The notes under the pieces are model-generated. The model saw nothing but the letters and a program-made list of their open reading frames with translations, made no database searches and was not told the DNA's origin. Shown here in pieces: positions 23,490 to 33,499 of a stretch of DNA of 64,000 nucleotides. Source of the stretch: Lonicera japonica (lineage: Eukaryota > Streptophyta > Magnoliopsida > Dipsacales > Caprifoliaceae). The first letter of the stretch is position 1, and every line of letters begins with the position of its first letter. The translations under genes and the position numbers were made by a program. The stretch is from positions 47,243,715-47,307,714 of the forward strand of contig CM038467.1 in assembly GCA_021464415.1 (NCBI GenBank), written 5' to 3'.

Positions 23490-24093
23490 GCAATGGGTTT
23501 TATTAAAGCATTTGATGCTGTGCATGGGTTGGAGGCTGGCTCGTCTCTCCCTCACAATCAAATATGGGTTGCTCCGCTTTTAATTTAGGTGAAGATCAAC
23601 TGTTATGCTTCTTTAGTGAATGAGGAGCAAGGGATGGGAATGGGTTGTTGCATTTCACAATGAAGGGGCAGTGCAATTTACTTTGGTGAGTTATCGGGTT
23701 GGTACATTTTCAGTTATGTTAGCGGAGTTGGAGACTATTGCAATTGGCCTATCTAGTGCTATCAACTTGGGATATACTAGGATAGTGGTGGAAAGCAACT
23801 CTAATTAAAGGTGCTATTGATCTTATTATGTCGAGCGATCAGTGTTTTAATTAACGAGGTCGTTTCAATCCTAAAAGATATCGCTTCTTTTGCTAGTAGA
23901 GTTTATGCGGGTCATATTTAGTTTTGTGCATCGTATTTGTAATAAGCTTACCAATGAGCTAGTTGTCATAAGCGGGTATCTTCATCTTCGGAGAGCTGGG
24001 ACTCGTTGTTCCCAGATTGGATTTTGGACCTTGTATCCCATGATTAATAGTTTTGTCACATGTTAATTAGCTATTTTCCAAAAAAAAAAAAAA
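23490..24093 (+). mobile_element. 3' end of an L1-type LINE with poly-A tail
   Basis: A truncated RNase H coding stretch ends in about 18 A at 24076-24093 and lies inside a G repeat unit, as expected for a 5'-truncated LINE insertion. The exact 5' junction is near 23490. No clear target duplication was found by eye. Confidence 0.65.
23540..24045 (+). pseudogene. RNase H domain of a plant LINE (RVT_3 type), broken
   Basis: Plant L1 elements can carry a C-terminal RNase H. Here WVAPLLI and VKINC (the usual reading is VKINCDASF; the first catalytic Asp is lost) are followed by GWEWVVAF, the helix MLAELETIAIGLSSAINLGY with its Glu, and IVVESNSN. The frame ends at 23806-23808 and shifts. Later remnants fit FVHRICNKLTNELV and SQIGFWTLYPM-like ends of this family. 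The longest open stretch is 23620-23808 (62 aa). It cannot be functional. Confidence 0.65.
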
Positions 24094-24479
24094 AAAACAC
24101 CAAACAAACAAACAAATATGAAACATAATGAAAAACCTGTTGGCCAACCAATCAAATCCTGAAGGATTATCTAAAGTTTATGTGAGACGAGGTTATCCCA
24201 ATATAAGGGTACATCACATTATAAGACTCAGTGAGCGCTTACATCGGTTTTTATTTAAAAGCAACTTTTTAAAAGTAGTAAATGGTTAATTTATTTATTT
24301 TTTGATAAAAAATAGTGAATATAATTTTCATTGTAATTAATAGATCATTTGAAACAAATTCCCTGAAAAATATTATTTTAGTAAAAAAAAATCTTCATCT
24401 ACATTTTTTATAATCCAACTAACTAAAAGGACCGGTAAATTAAAGGGTTCAACCGAGATAAATCCCTATTATGTCTAAA

Positions 24480-25094
24480 AATCCAAGCAAGTCCAACTTA
24501 AAAACTTATTAGCGTGAAAAGAGAACATTTTACACTCTTCATTTTATTTTTTTTCTTCAGTCATACCCTCAATTCACTCTTAACTTTACTCAAAACAAAA
24601 CTTGTATATTTGCAATCATGCCGTATATTGTCGGAGAGAGAATCGCGTATATCATTGGGAAAAGAATCTCGTCGCAAGAATTGGGTATATTTCATGCATT
24701 AGTTTCAATTAATTATGTAAAAGTTCACACAGTAAAATTTTCAATTGAAGTTTCACTATTATAATTAATATATGGGCATATTATTTCTTCCAATGATGTT
24801 TCATATTACCACTAGGTTTTTTCTACAATAACATTAGTATAGTGATTAAATTTTTGATGTGGACAAAATTAGATGAGCTCATGCGAGTGCAGTAACAAAG
24901 TGCCACTTGTCACCTTTAACCTAACTCAACTTAACTCTAATTAAGTAGAGTAATAATTTAAAACTTATTAAAATAAAAAAAAATTAAGATTCTTCACCAT
25001 AAGAATATTACGTAGTTCACAAATTCAAGTACAATATAAAGATACTGACTTTCTCTTTTCTTATTCTTCTCTCTTTTGATTTGATTTGTTTATT
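24480..25094. other. AT-rich unassigned DNA
   Basis: No coding similarity, RNA gene or clear transposon terminus seen. Confidence 0.4.
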
Positions 25095-25440
25095 CCATAC
25101 GCATAACTTAATCATTAATTTTGTTAAAATACTAGATTTTCATCACTTGTTTATGTTTATGTGAAAAATAAATTCTTTTTTCCCTCCTAAAATATTTGAG
25201 ATGACCCACGAATTCAACACGACCTTGACACAAAGTTAGCAGGTTTGGGTCAAGTATAAACAAATTCCCATACGCATAACTTAATCATTAATTTTGTTAA
25301 AACACTAGATTTTCATCACTTGTTTATGTTTATGTGAAAAATAAATTCTTTTTTCCCTCCTAAAATATTTGAGATGACCCACAAATTCAACACGACCTTG
25401 ACACAAAGTTAGCAGGTTTGGGTCAAGTATAAACAAATTC
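25095..25440. repeat. 173-bp tandem duplication
   Basis: 25095-25267 is repeated at 25268-25440 with about two differences (TACTAG/CACTAG and CACGAA/CACAAA), so it is recent. The right end leads into a 45-bp duplication. Confidence 0.9.
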
Positions 25441-25526
25441 GGGTCAATTTTGTGTCTAACGCAACTAACTCGTTTAATAAAATTCGGGTCAATTTCGTGT
25501 CTAACACAACTAACTCGTTTAATTAG
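25437..25526. repeat. 45-bp tandem duplication
   Basis: ATTCGGGTCAATTTTGTGTC and its downstream bases recur 45 bases later, with two or three differences. Confidence 0.85.
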
Positions 25527-25580
25527 CACCGAAAGACATCGGTCTTGTAGCCGAGTAGAGTTCTCCTGTTTATAACACCC

Positions 25581-25736
25581 TTTGATAGCTTTTTTTTTTT
25601 AACACATGCAGCAGCCCTTTGATAGCTTTTTTTTTTAACACATGCAGCAGGTGAGACTCGAACACTGGTTGTCCGAGAATCCGGGGGAGAGGCTTACCAC
25701 CGAGCCAACTCTTCCGCTTAGAAAGAGTTGATAGCT
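25581..25736 (-). mobile_element. tRNA-derived SINE with target duplication (minus strand)
   Basis: On the minus strand the body (25727-25628) has an A box TGGCTCGGTGGTAAG (25707-25693), a B box TGTTCGAGTCTCAC (25664-25651) about 30 bases later, and a poly-A tail. The 9-bp duplication TTGATAGCT (plus strand) flanks it at 25619-25627 and 25728-25736. The tail plus duplication is itself tandemly repeated once more to 25581. The A and B boxes make it an RNA polymerase III promoter. It does not fold as a complete tRNA by eye. Confidence 0.7.
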
Positions 25737-25899
25737 TGTAATATAAACATACACAAAGGAGGATGTATTGCCAGAAGCCTATAGTAACCACTAGATGAAC
25801 CTACCTACAAACGAATTATATTGTCTATTGTCTTCTTTCATTCTTCTTCATACTGATCTTGCTAAGAATATCATCTTATGGATGGTTGGTCCAAATTTT

Positions 25900-26660
25900 T
25901 GCTCCCCCACAACTACAGTTGGAGATGCTCTTATATTGTAATTATACGTATTAATGAATTAAACAAATATTATATACGAATGGTTGTGGCAACAATCAAA
26001 TAAAAAAAGGTAGGCAACATATTAAATATGTGGCTCCACATTAAGTGGAATGGTTTTATATCAGTTTGTATAAAAAAAATTGTATGGAATAAGTTTAACA
26101 GTACTTTTCTCATAGATGAGTATATCTTTTTGAAAATTTTTAGTTTTTTCGCTATTTTTGTACAAGTGTTTTGTAAAAATTAATGTAGCATTAACTAAAT
26201 AAACTTGTAGAGCTAGACATACATTTAGTGTTTTATTGAAAAAGCCTATTATGCATTTCAAATTTTCTCTATATATAGAGAGCGAGCACACTATTTGAGT
26301 GAATATCAACAATATATTAATTTAGTAGGTGGGTTGCTTTCATTTTAACTTAATCAATTCCATTTACCTATTTTACAGTTTTGCAATTTTTTTAACATGG
26401 TTAATTTTTTTTTTGCTTTTTTCCTGTGTTTTTAAATCACCTATGTTTATATTAATTTGTTATTCAATATTAAGGTATTAGAGGAAACTAAATATTTAAT
26501 TTGATTAACTTAGTTTTATTGTAAAATAGTTTATTGTTTTAGTATTGTTTTGGGGTTAATTTTAGAAAAATAAAAGCAAGGAAATATTATTCCGCGGTGG
26601 TTCATATGGATAAAAACTTCTATTTAAGTAGGTAAAGCTCTTCAAGCAGTTTCACGTCTA
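25900..26660. repeat. G-family repeat unit 4
   Basis: The segment resembles 4340-5100 and 46680-47260. The core GAGCACACTATTTGAGTG starts at 26284, preceded by GCCTATTATGCATTTCAAA and followed by TTGCTTTCATTTTAACTTAA. Confidence 0.55.
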
Positions 26661-27273
26661 GTCTAATCCAACAGAAATAATATAGCTAGCTGTATAAAAT
26701 AAACAACTCGTTGTTTAAACACTAGCCCCCCAAACTCTTTAGGTGACACGATTTCTTGTAATTAATGCCCTCGGAATTTTTGTTCAAATTTTTACAATAT
26801 TACTGTTTTATAAATTGAAAAGTATATCCACCAATTAAAATTAATTTATAATTGTATTTTTGAATTTTAATTTAAATTTTTACTCAAAATTTACTTCCAT
26901 ATTAAATTATTTCCTATTTTCCTTTAATGTTTTTAAATCATTTTTTTCTTAAAAGCAGTAGATTAAATTATCACTTGTTTGATTGATGAAAATATAGACC
27001 CTAAATTCATATTAGTTTAAGCGTACAATAATAAATATCTTTTGGCAACGAGAATGGAACAATATTTTGCAACACTGAGAAGATTGCAAAATATAATGCA
27101 TTAGTGCGCCATTGGAAGTTGAAAAAAAAAAACTATGAATTAGTGTTGAGTATGGTTTATTTGCACCGCAATCCTCTAATAAAGCAAAGACAAAATGTTC
27201 AATGGTATGTTTCATGTATTTGTGTTTTCTTTATGAATTTATTTTTGAAATTATATTCTTATTTGAAATATGA
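26661..27273. other. AT-rich unassigned DNA
   Basis: No supported gene; the short ORFs here are low-complexity chance frames. Confidence 0.4.
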
Positions 27274-27565
27274 TAGAAAAACTTAATTTCAAACACAACA
27301 TTAAAACTTCAGCAGCACATGACTTAATAACTAATGTTGGATTTGAAACTAATATGTTATCTTCGTAAGATCTGTATAATACGAAAATTGCTTAGTAGAA
27401 AAACTTAATTTATATTACAACATTACAAATCCCAACAAAACCTAACTTAATATGTTATGTCAAAAATAAAACTAATATGTTACCTTGCTAAGATCTGTAT
27501 AATAAGAAAATTAAATGGTAGAAATACTTAATTTCATTGACAACATTACAAACTTCAGCAGAACT
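27274..27565. repeat. Tandem repeat of about 122 bp, 2.4 copies
   Basis: TAGAAAAACTTAATTT starts copies at 27274 and 27396, and TAGAAATACTTAATTT the third at 27519. Each carries ACAACATTA and, in the first two, AGATCTGTATAATA. Copies are moderately diverged. Confidence 0.7.
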
Positions 27566-28619
27566 AGAAGATAAAGCCATGTCAAAAAATGTTTGTGTCT
27601 CAAATTGTTGAGTGGAAATGGAAAGCAAGAAGATGATGTGACGGATGAGGTTGTTCGCTTTTTTCCTTTTCACCTTTTTAGAATGTAATATTTTTATTTA
27701 TTTAATTAAAGTGTGTACTTTTTAATTTAGTGGATACATTAGTAATAAAGTAATATTTATAAAAATTAAATCAATATATTTTTTTTTGTAAGTCTATCTT
27801 CTATCCATGCTCATAGATTATTTTAATTAATAAGCAATACAAATTAACTAAATAACGTAAATTAACCGTAAACAATCGCGAATAAAAATAAAATTACCCA
27901 ACTCTTTAAAACCTAACACACCAAGCAGCGTACTTATGTTCATCCAAACCTACCCACTACAACTTGATAACTGCTAATACAATTAAAGAAACCAATAAAA
28001 TTAAAGTGAAATTATATCTTTTTTCACCATAAAAGAGAAACTAATTTTGTCAGGTATAAATGTGTATTTATTTTTGTCATTTATTTTGAATATCTTGTTT
28101 GATTTAAAAGTTGGATTGCAGTATATATGATTAGTAAAAAAAAAGTAAAAATCCGTGAGTTATTTTATTATCTTGTTATTAATTTGAAGTTTACATTTTA
28201 TTTGTAGCATCAATTTTTTTTTTCATTATAATAATTGAAGATAAATATTCTAGTAAATCATTTTTGAAAAAAAAGGTTAAATTAAAATAAATTTATTTGT
28301 TTTCTTTTTCAAATTATGAAAAAAAAATGAATATTTTTAAAGGAAGGTACAATAAAATAAAATAAAAATAATAAAAAAGCCTTAATCGCCAGAAAATAGT
28401 TATAAGATTTTATTTTGTTTCAACCTACCACATCAAATATTTCTAATTCTACCCTTCTCCAATTGTTTTGTAGTTGTTTATATTCGTTGAAACTTAAAAG
28501 TCACATCAATTGTTGTTGATTTTTAAAGAAACTCGCCAGTATTCCATAGTTTTCACGTTCAATTCTCGATGGTTTTGACAAGAAAGTGTTAGGAACCATC
28601 TCTCCTAAAAGCTTAAGCT
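27566..28619. other. AT-rich unassigned DNA
   Basis: Long A/T runs; no gene or transposon end recognised. Confidence 0.4.
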
Positions 28620-28816
28620 GTTAGGAGAAGGAACCGCAATGAATATCATGCATAACACCCTCCCTCACGTGCAACCCCATACTTGCACGTGGAGAGCAGA
28701 TTAATGGATGGATGTGGACGTGCAACCCCATACTTGCACGTGGATAGCAGATTAATGGATGGGGGATGGGGGATGGAGGTGCCAAGGCTTGAACCTTGGA
28801 CCTCCCAGAGAACCAA

Positions 28817-28828
28817 GCTCTGATACCA
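28817..28828 (-). promoter_or_regulatory. Primer-binding site, initiator tRNA-Met type
   Basis: TGGTATCAGAGC on the minus strand is the standard complement of the 3' end of initiator tRNA-Met used by plant copia elements. It follows the LTR directly. Confidence 0.8.
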
Positions 28829-29017
28829 TGTTGACTATAAGAGAGAGAGATGAGAGAATAACTTATATTGATGATTTTATGAATGAGTACAAAGGTCCCT
28901 TAAATAGGGAGTGAATGAGCTGTACATGGAAACAAAAATAATATCCCATAATTATAGGAATTATGGTGGTAGTCAACTATACCATTTATACATATACCAT
29001 ATCTATATATTCTAATA
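28829..29017 (-). repeat. Copia LTR (189 bp)
   Basis: On the minus strand it starts TATTAGAATATA (TG mutated to TA) and ends CTTATAGTCAACA. It includes TATTTAAGGG upstream of a CT-rich leader. Confidence 0.7.
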
Positions 29018-29024
29018 CTCCCCC

Positions 29025-29266
29025 TCAAGTTGGCACACATATATCGAACATGCCCAACTTGCTAATTAGCTTGGTGAATATCTTCTTTGTCACGGCCTTG
29101 GTGAGAATGTCGGCTAACTGATCTTCGGAGCGTACATGAGGAACAGAAATAACTTTCTCTTCTAACTTCTCTTTGATGAAGAACCTATCCACTTCAACAT
29201 GCTTTGTTCTATCATGTTGAACTGGATTGTGTGCGATATCACATGCTGCCTTGTTGTCGCAATATA
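29025..29266 (-). pseudogene. Copia RNase H C-terminal fragment
   Basis: About 80 codons remain with LYCDNKAACDIAHNPVQHDR, TKHVEVDRFFIKEKLE, VRSEDQLADILTKAV and KLGMFDICVPT, the typical end of Ty1/copia pol. The catalytic Asp of CDN is present; everything upstream is missing. The apparent ORF to 29339 includes about 24 N-terminal codons from the adjoining G repeat. Confidence 0.85.
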
Positions 29267-30400
29267 GAGCACACTCCTTGACTGAACATTGACAATACAA
29301 GTAGGTTAATTTGCTTTCTATTAACTTAATCAATTCCAAAGTAATTACAATTTTAAGTGATCAAACCTTTATGCTCCCCTCTTCTTCGATCTTTTAATCA
29401 TATTTTTCTAGAATCGTATCTTTCTAGTAATTTATTATTGAACATTAATAAGATATTAGAAAAAATTAAATATTAAATTTAGTGAAATTAACTTTACATG
29501 TAAAATAATTTTAATATTTTAATGTTGTTATAAGCTTTATTTTTAGGAACAAACTGTTGAAAGAGCCTATGTTCTTTATATTCATAATACGAAGAAATTT
29601 GAATAAGAGTTCTATTCTTATAAGTCTTAGTTGGTAGTATTCAATTAAAATAAGTTCATATATATATATATATATTTACGATCGGAAACCTGAAAAAAGT
29701 CATCAAGAATGATTTTAAAATATGGGTCAATTAATCAATTATTTCATAGTAAGTTCATATATATATATATATATATATTTACTTAATTTACTTTCTTTTA
29801 AAAATTTGATATTTTTAGTGTGATCAGGATTTAAGAAAATAAGTAATATTATATGATTTGAGATATATGGTAAATCATCATTTTTAAAATATAAATAAAT
29901 AATTACAAAAAAAAAAAGAGTGAGTAGTTTAATTTTATTATCTGATTAGACTTCAAAGCCATTATTTATAATATATAATAGTATTCAATAAAGAAAGAAA
30001 AAACATTTTTCTTAGATACAACAATTAGATAGAAAAAAAATTGGCTGGATTTGTCTATGAATTCTAAAGTAAATATGTACTTATGGCCACATTTCCCTTT
30101 CTTCAACTTTCATAAAATCAACCACCATCAATTTCACATTAATAAAAATATTGTTGACCAAACCATTCACATCCTTCTCTTAAATTCTATGAAACAAAAT
30201 GATTATGGTCTTTCATTCAAGGGCAACTTTTCAAAAGCAGCAAATGGATGATTTTTTGATAAAAAATAGTGAATGTAATTGTCATTGTAATTCATCATTT
30301 GCACCAAATTTTATTAAATAGTATAATTTAATAATATGATTTTAGTATAGGTTTAGTGAAATAAATTATATACATCTATATATCTCTCTAAAATTTTCCT
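29267..30400. repeat. G-family repeat unit 5
   Basis: Starts at the core GAGCACACTCCTTGACTG (29267), directly joined to the copia fragment, and parallels 41601-42990 throughout, including ACCAAACCATTCACATCCTT near 30160 and TTTAGTATAGGTTTAGTG near 30345. Confidence 0.6.
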
Positions 30401-31085
30401 TGAGAAATGTTACTTAATTCAATATGTCCTAAAAATGTCTCAAAATTATGTTATAAATGCATTTTAACTGAGTAGCATTGGTCATTCATATTTTTTTCGA
30501 TTGATAATTTAGTCACTACACAATTGATGTGAGATTAGTGATGCATTATTGAATGACTCCAGTTACCATATTTTTTGACTACATCGTTGACGTACACTTT
30601 TGCGCAAGGAATTATTGCTTCATTTAACTATATGTAGCTATTTGAATCTTCAATTAACATAATTCTTATAATTTTTAAGTGAGCGGAGTATAAATAAAAA
30701 ATAGAAACTTTTGCTAATTAGGCAAGGATGGATATGGAAAAGCTATTAATTTACCGTTGAATCACTTCTAATTTTATTTTGGTTTTCTTAAAAAAAAATA
30801 TTTATTACGCACATTGAGTGTCTAGAAAATATATGTATATGTATATATCACATGATATTGATCATATTTGTGATTGATTTACAATAAATTATGAGAAATA
30901 TATTTTAAAAAATTTAGTCCATCCAGTGACAAAAATGAATTTCATTACAAATATTTCATTGCTAAAGGTTTACATTTTGTAATGGAAACACATTTTCGTC
31001 AATAATTGAACAATTTGTTATAGTGAACTTAACAACCACCCATGAGTGAGAATCAAATAAAGCGTTTAATAAGAATCAAATAAAA
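30401..31085. other. Unassigned DNA with a possible CACTA-type end
   Basis: Mostly AT-rich filler. Read on the minus strand from 31025 it begins CACTATAACAAATTG, a possible CACTA terminus, but no convincing partner end or target duplication was found. Confidence 0.3.
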
Positions 31086-31790
31086 AAAAGGGGCAATTAA
31101 AAAAAAGGGCTTATTAGAGAAAGATTTTCACACTAAGGCCAAGGAATAATTTTTTTTTAAATAAAGGGCCTATTTTTTATTTTATTGATAATATGACATG
31201 TGTCTTTTTTTTTCATTATAAAATGACATCACAGCCCTTAAAATAAACTAAAAAAATATCAATATGCATTAAAATATGGACTGCAATATGAACTTTGCAG
31301 TCTATATTTCACTGCAATATGAACTTTGCAGTCTATATTTCACTGCAATGTGAACTTTGCAGTCCATATTTTTAGTGCAAAGTTCATATTGCAGTCCATA
31401 TTTTACTGCAATGTGAACTTTGCAGTCCATATTTTTAGTGCAAAGTTCATATTGCAGTACATATTTCACTGCAATATGAACTTTGCAGTTCATATTTTAT
31501 TGCAATATGAACTTTGCAATCCATATTTTTTGTGAAAATTTCATAAAAAGGGGTAATTTAGGTAATACATAACATGTTTTTATTAATTAAATGATATTTA
31601 AATTTATTCAAATACATTCATTTAAAATATAAAACAAAATAGGCCTCTTACACTAATTACCAATTAAAAATAGGCCCTTCATTCAAATTACCAATTAAAA
31701 ATAGGCCCTTCATTCAAAAAAATATTATTCATTGGATTTTTGGTAAAAATCAATGTATAATAAGCCCTTCTACCTAATTTCTAGTAAAAA
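31086..31790. mobile_element. MITE-like element, copy 1
   Basis: The ends carry an inverted AGGGCTTATTA motif (about 31105 and 31760, on opposite strands). A second copy with the same layout lies at 51573-52245 and is absent from the matching flank at 43770, so it is mobile. The interior has TTTTCACACTAAGGCC, AAAGGGCCTATTTTTTATT and a block of eight short motifs in alternating direction. No ORF encodes a transposase. The superfamily cannot be set without an exact target duplication. Confidence 0.65.
31278..31535. repeat. Eight-unit array of TGCAATATGAACTTTGCA in mixed orientation
   Basis: Units of 18 bases are spaced about 31 bases apart by a GTCCATATTTCAC-like spacer. Orientation order is + + + - + - + +. 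Each unit is a near-palindrome (TGCAA and TTGCA ends), so the RNA could form many hairpins. ORFs in this block are products of the repeat. Confidence 0.85.
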
Positions 31791-33056
31791 AAAAGACTAT
31801 ACCTTTAACGGACAAACATTGAAAGAGAATTGAAGCAAAGAGAAGCAAAGCGCTAATGTTTAAATTTAATTAATTATAGAATGTACTTTAATTTTCCAAT
31901 TTGTTTTTACTTTGGACAAAATAAGGGTAACATTTTTCCATATCTATTATATTAAGAAGGTGCATCTTTATATCACCATTGCTATATATACAGTAGAAAC
32001 ATCCGTATTATAGATTTTCGACTGTATTTTTATTTCTCAAAAATATGAATTTATATTATTAATTAATAAAGCGCATCGAGAGTTTTTGGTGTCTCTATTT
32101 AATTATCAAAATACTATTTATATGCTAGAAAATAAAAAATAAAAAATTCCCCACCCCAAGTTTCGAACATCTAACTCTACCAATAAAAAAAGGTACACAT
32201 TTACTATTAAGACCAAATTGATATTGTTTTTATTTTGTATCCTAAACTGTGAGAAGATTTTAGTTTGTGTTCTAAACTTGCAATTTTACCATCAACTCCC
32301 TTAGGACGTCTCCAAGGGCTGAGGGAACATGGGCTTAATGGGGGATGGGATTTGAAAAAAAATTCATAGTAGGTATTGATATTTTATATTTCTACAGGGG
32401 GCCATTCTATGAGCTTCAAAACTATGAGATTGTTTCTATAAAATAGTTTAAACTCTGGGGGTCTGATTTGTATTTATTATTAAAGAAAAATTCTTCTTCA
32501 CCTTTGACCCCCATTAATTATATGTAAACTGACATTGAGCTTCAACATTTTATATTTCAAGTTGCCCCTGATCATATAAGATATTTTCTATTCATGATCA
32601 ATTTAACAATTAAACATCGACACTACTCTCTATTTTTTTTTATTAAAATATAGACCCATATTTTATTTGTGAAGTATATATTGTCTGATCTTATCCTACT
32701 TTTTTTTCAAAAAAACATAATAAAAGGAAGATTTAAGTCTCTTCATTCTAACCAAACAACGAAAATCCCTCGATCCCCTAAAGATTAATGCATGACATAC
32801 ATACATATATATGAAAATATGTGAATTTGTGGAAAAAAATATTTTAACATTGAGAAAGTTATATTGAAAATAAAGATATCCATCAATGCTCTCAAGATAT
32901 GAAGCCTCAAAAAAGGATTTTCATGAAATTATTACTCAAAAAAATTATTTAGTGCGTGTTAATCAAGCTCCCACTAAATTAAAATCCTACATCCGCCACT
33001 AGACGTCTCTAGTTAAAAATATAACCGCCGACTAGAACGGGAAACTTAGGGAGTTA
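31791..33056. other. Unassigned DNA with scraps of dispersed repeats
   Basis: A SINE-like scrap with AAGTTTCGAACATCTAACTC lies at 32155-32220, followed by a CAATTTTACCATCAACTCCC motif also found at 43560. GACTAGAACGGGAAACTTAG at 33031 has a relative at 43590. No gene seen. Confidence 0.4.
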
Positions 33057-33493
33057 CGGCTACGTTTTTCTGCTTGGGGAGGTTACAGCTTTCATCTGCC
33101 TTAACCATCCTCTACAAGTATGGCATTATATGGAGAATCTATGTCCATGACTATAAACTCCATGTTTTTCTACTTGGGGCCCAATCTAACCGGCACCTCT
33201 GCAATTGTAATTGACCAAATTGCTTCTCCGCTAAAACTGAAATTGGGTGAGTCAGTGCTTTTGACTTAGGAAAGAGGGCGTTTTAGTTTCTTAAACATAC
33301 TATGATACATTATTTTTGACAAACTACCAGGATCAATTAATACACTTTTGACATCAAAGGTATTGATGTTCACAATGATCATCAACGTGTCATTGTGTGG
33401 TGCATCTACTCCCTTCATATCCTTGTATGTGAACGTGATCACATAAGATCTCTTACTCTTCCTTTCTTTATTATAAAATGTGATCAACATCAC
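33057..33493 (-). pseudogene. Gypsy protease fragment
   Basis: The open part (33493-33266) has FTYKDMKGVDAPHNDTLMI and active-site motif VLIDPGSLSKIMY, the DPGS form of some plant gypsy lineages. After a stop, another frame still shows FIVMDIDSPYNAIL and RQMKAV-like remnants near 33130-33080, which normally belong to the end of the protease domain. The sequence then joins a dispersed repeat. Confidence 0.75.
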
Positions 33494-33499
33494 CTCAGC

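Larger units (their letters stand above)
22470..24480. repeat. G-family repeat unit 3, with a nested LINE
   Basis: The core starts at 22470. Similarity to the other units continues to about 23470, is broken by a LINE 3' end, and resumes after the poly-A with TTGGCCAACCAATCAAATCC (24139). The sequence after 24480 no longer resembles the family. Confidence 0.55.
28620..29266 (-). mobile_element. Ty1/copia remnant, minus strand: pol end, LTR, then primer site
   Basis: Read on the minus strand the order is RNase H coding end (29266-29025), polypurine tract TTGAGGGGGAG, a 189-bp LTR (29017-28829), a primer-binding site TGGTATCAGAGC (28828-28817) and a leader with a 45-bp direct repeat containing GCAACCCCATACTTGCACGT. 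A 3' LTR should be followed by host DNA, not by a primer site, so this is an internal-LTR-internal arrangement left by recombination between tandem copies. Confidence 0.75.

Noticed and set aside
25651..25710. tRNA gene on the minus strand
   Set aside because: A and B boxes are present but the cloverleaf is not complete by eye, and the poly-A tail with target duplication marks a SINE.
30514..31025. Small CACTA element between CACTACACAATTG and TTGTTATAGTG
   Set aside because: The termini agree only loosely and the flanking triplets (AGT, AAC) do not match.
31278..31535. CRISPR-like regular spacing of an 18-base motif
   Set aside because: The motif alternates in orientation, the spacers are near-identical, the setting is a plant MITE and no cas genes are present.
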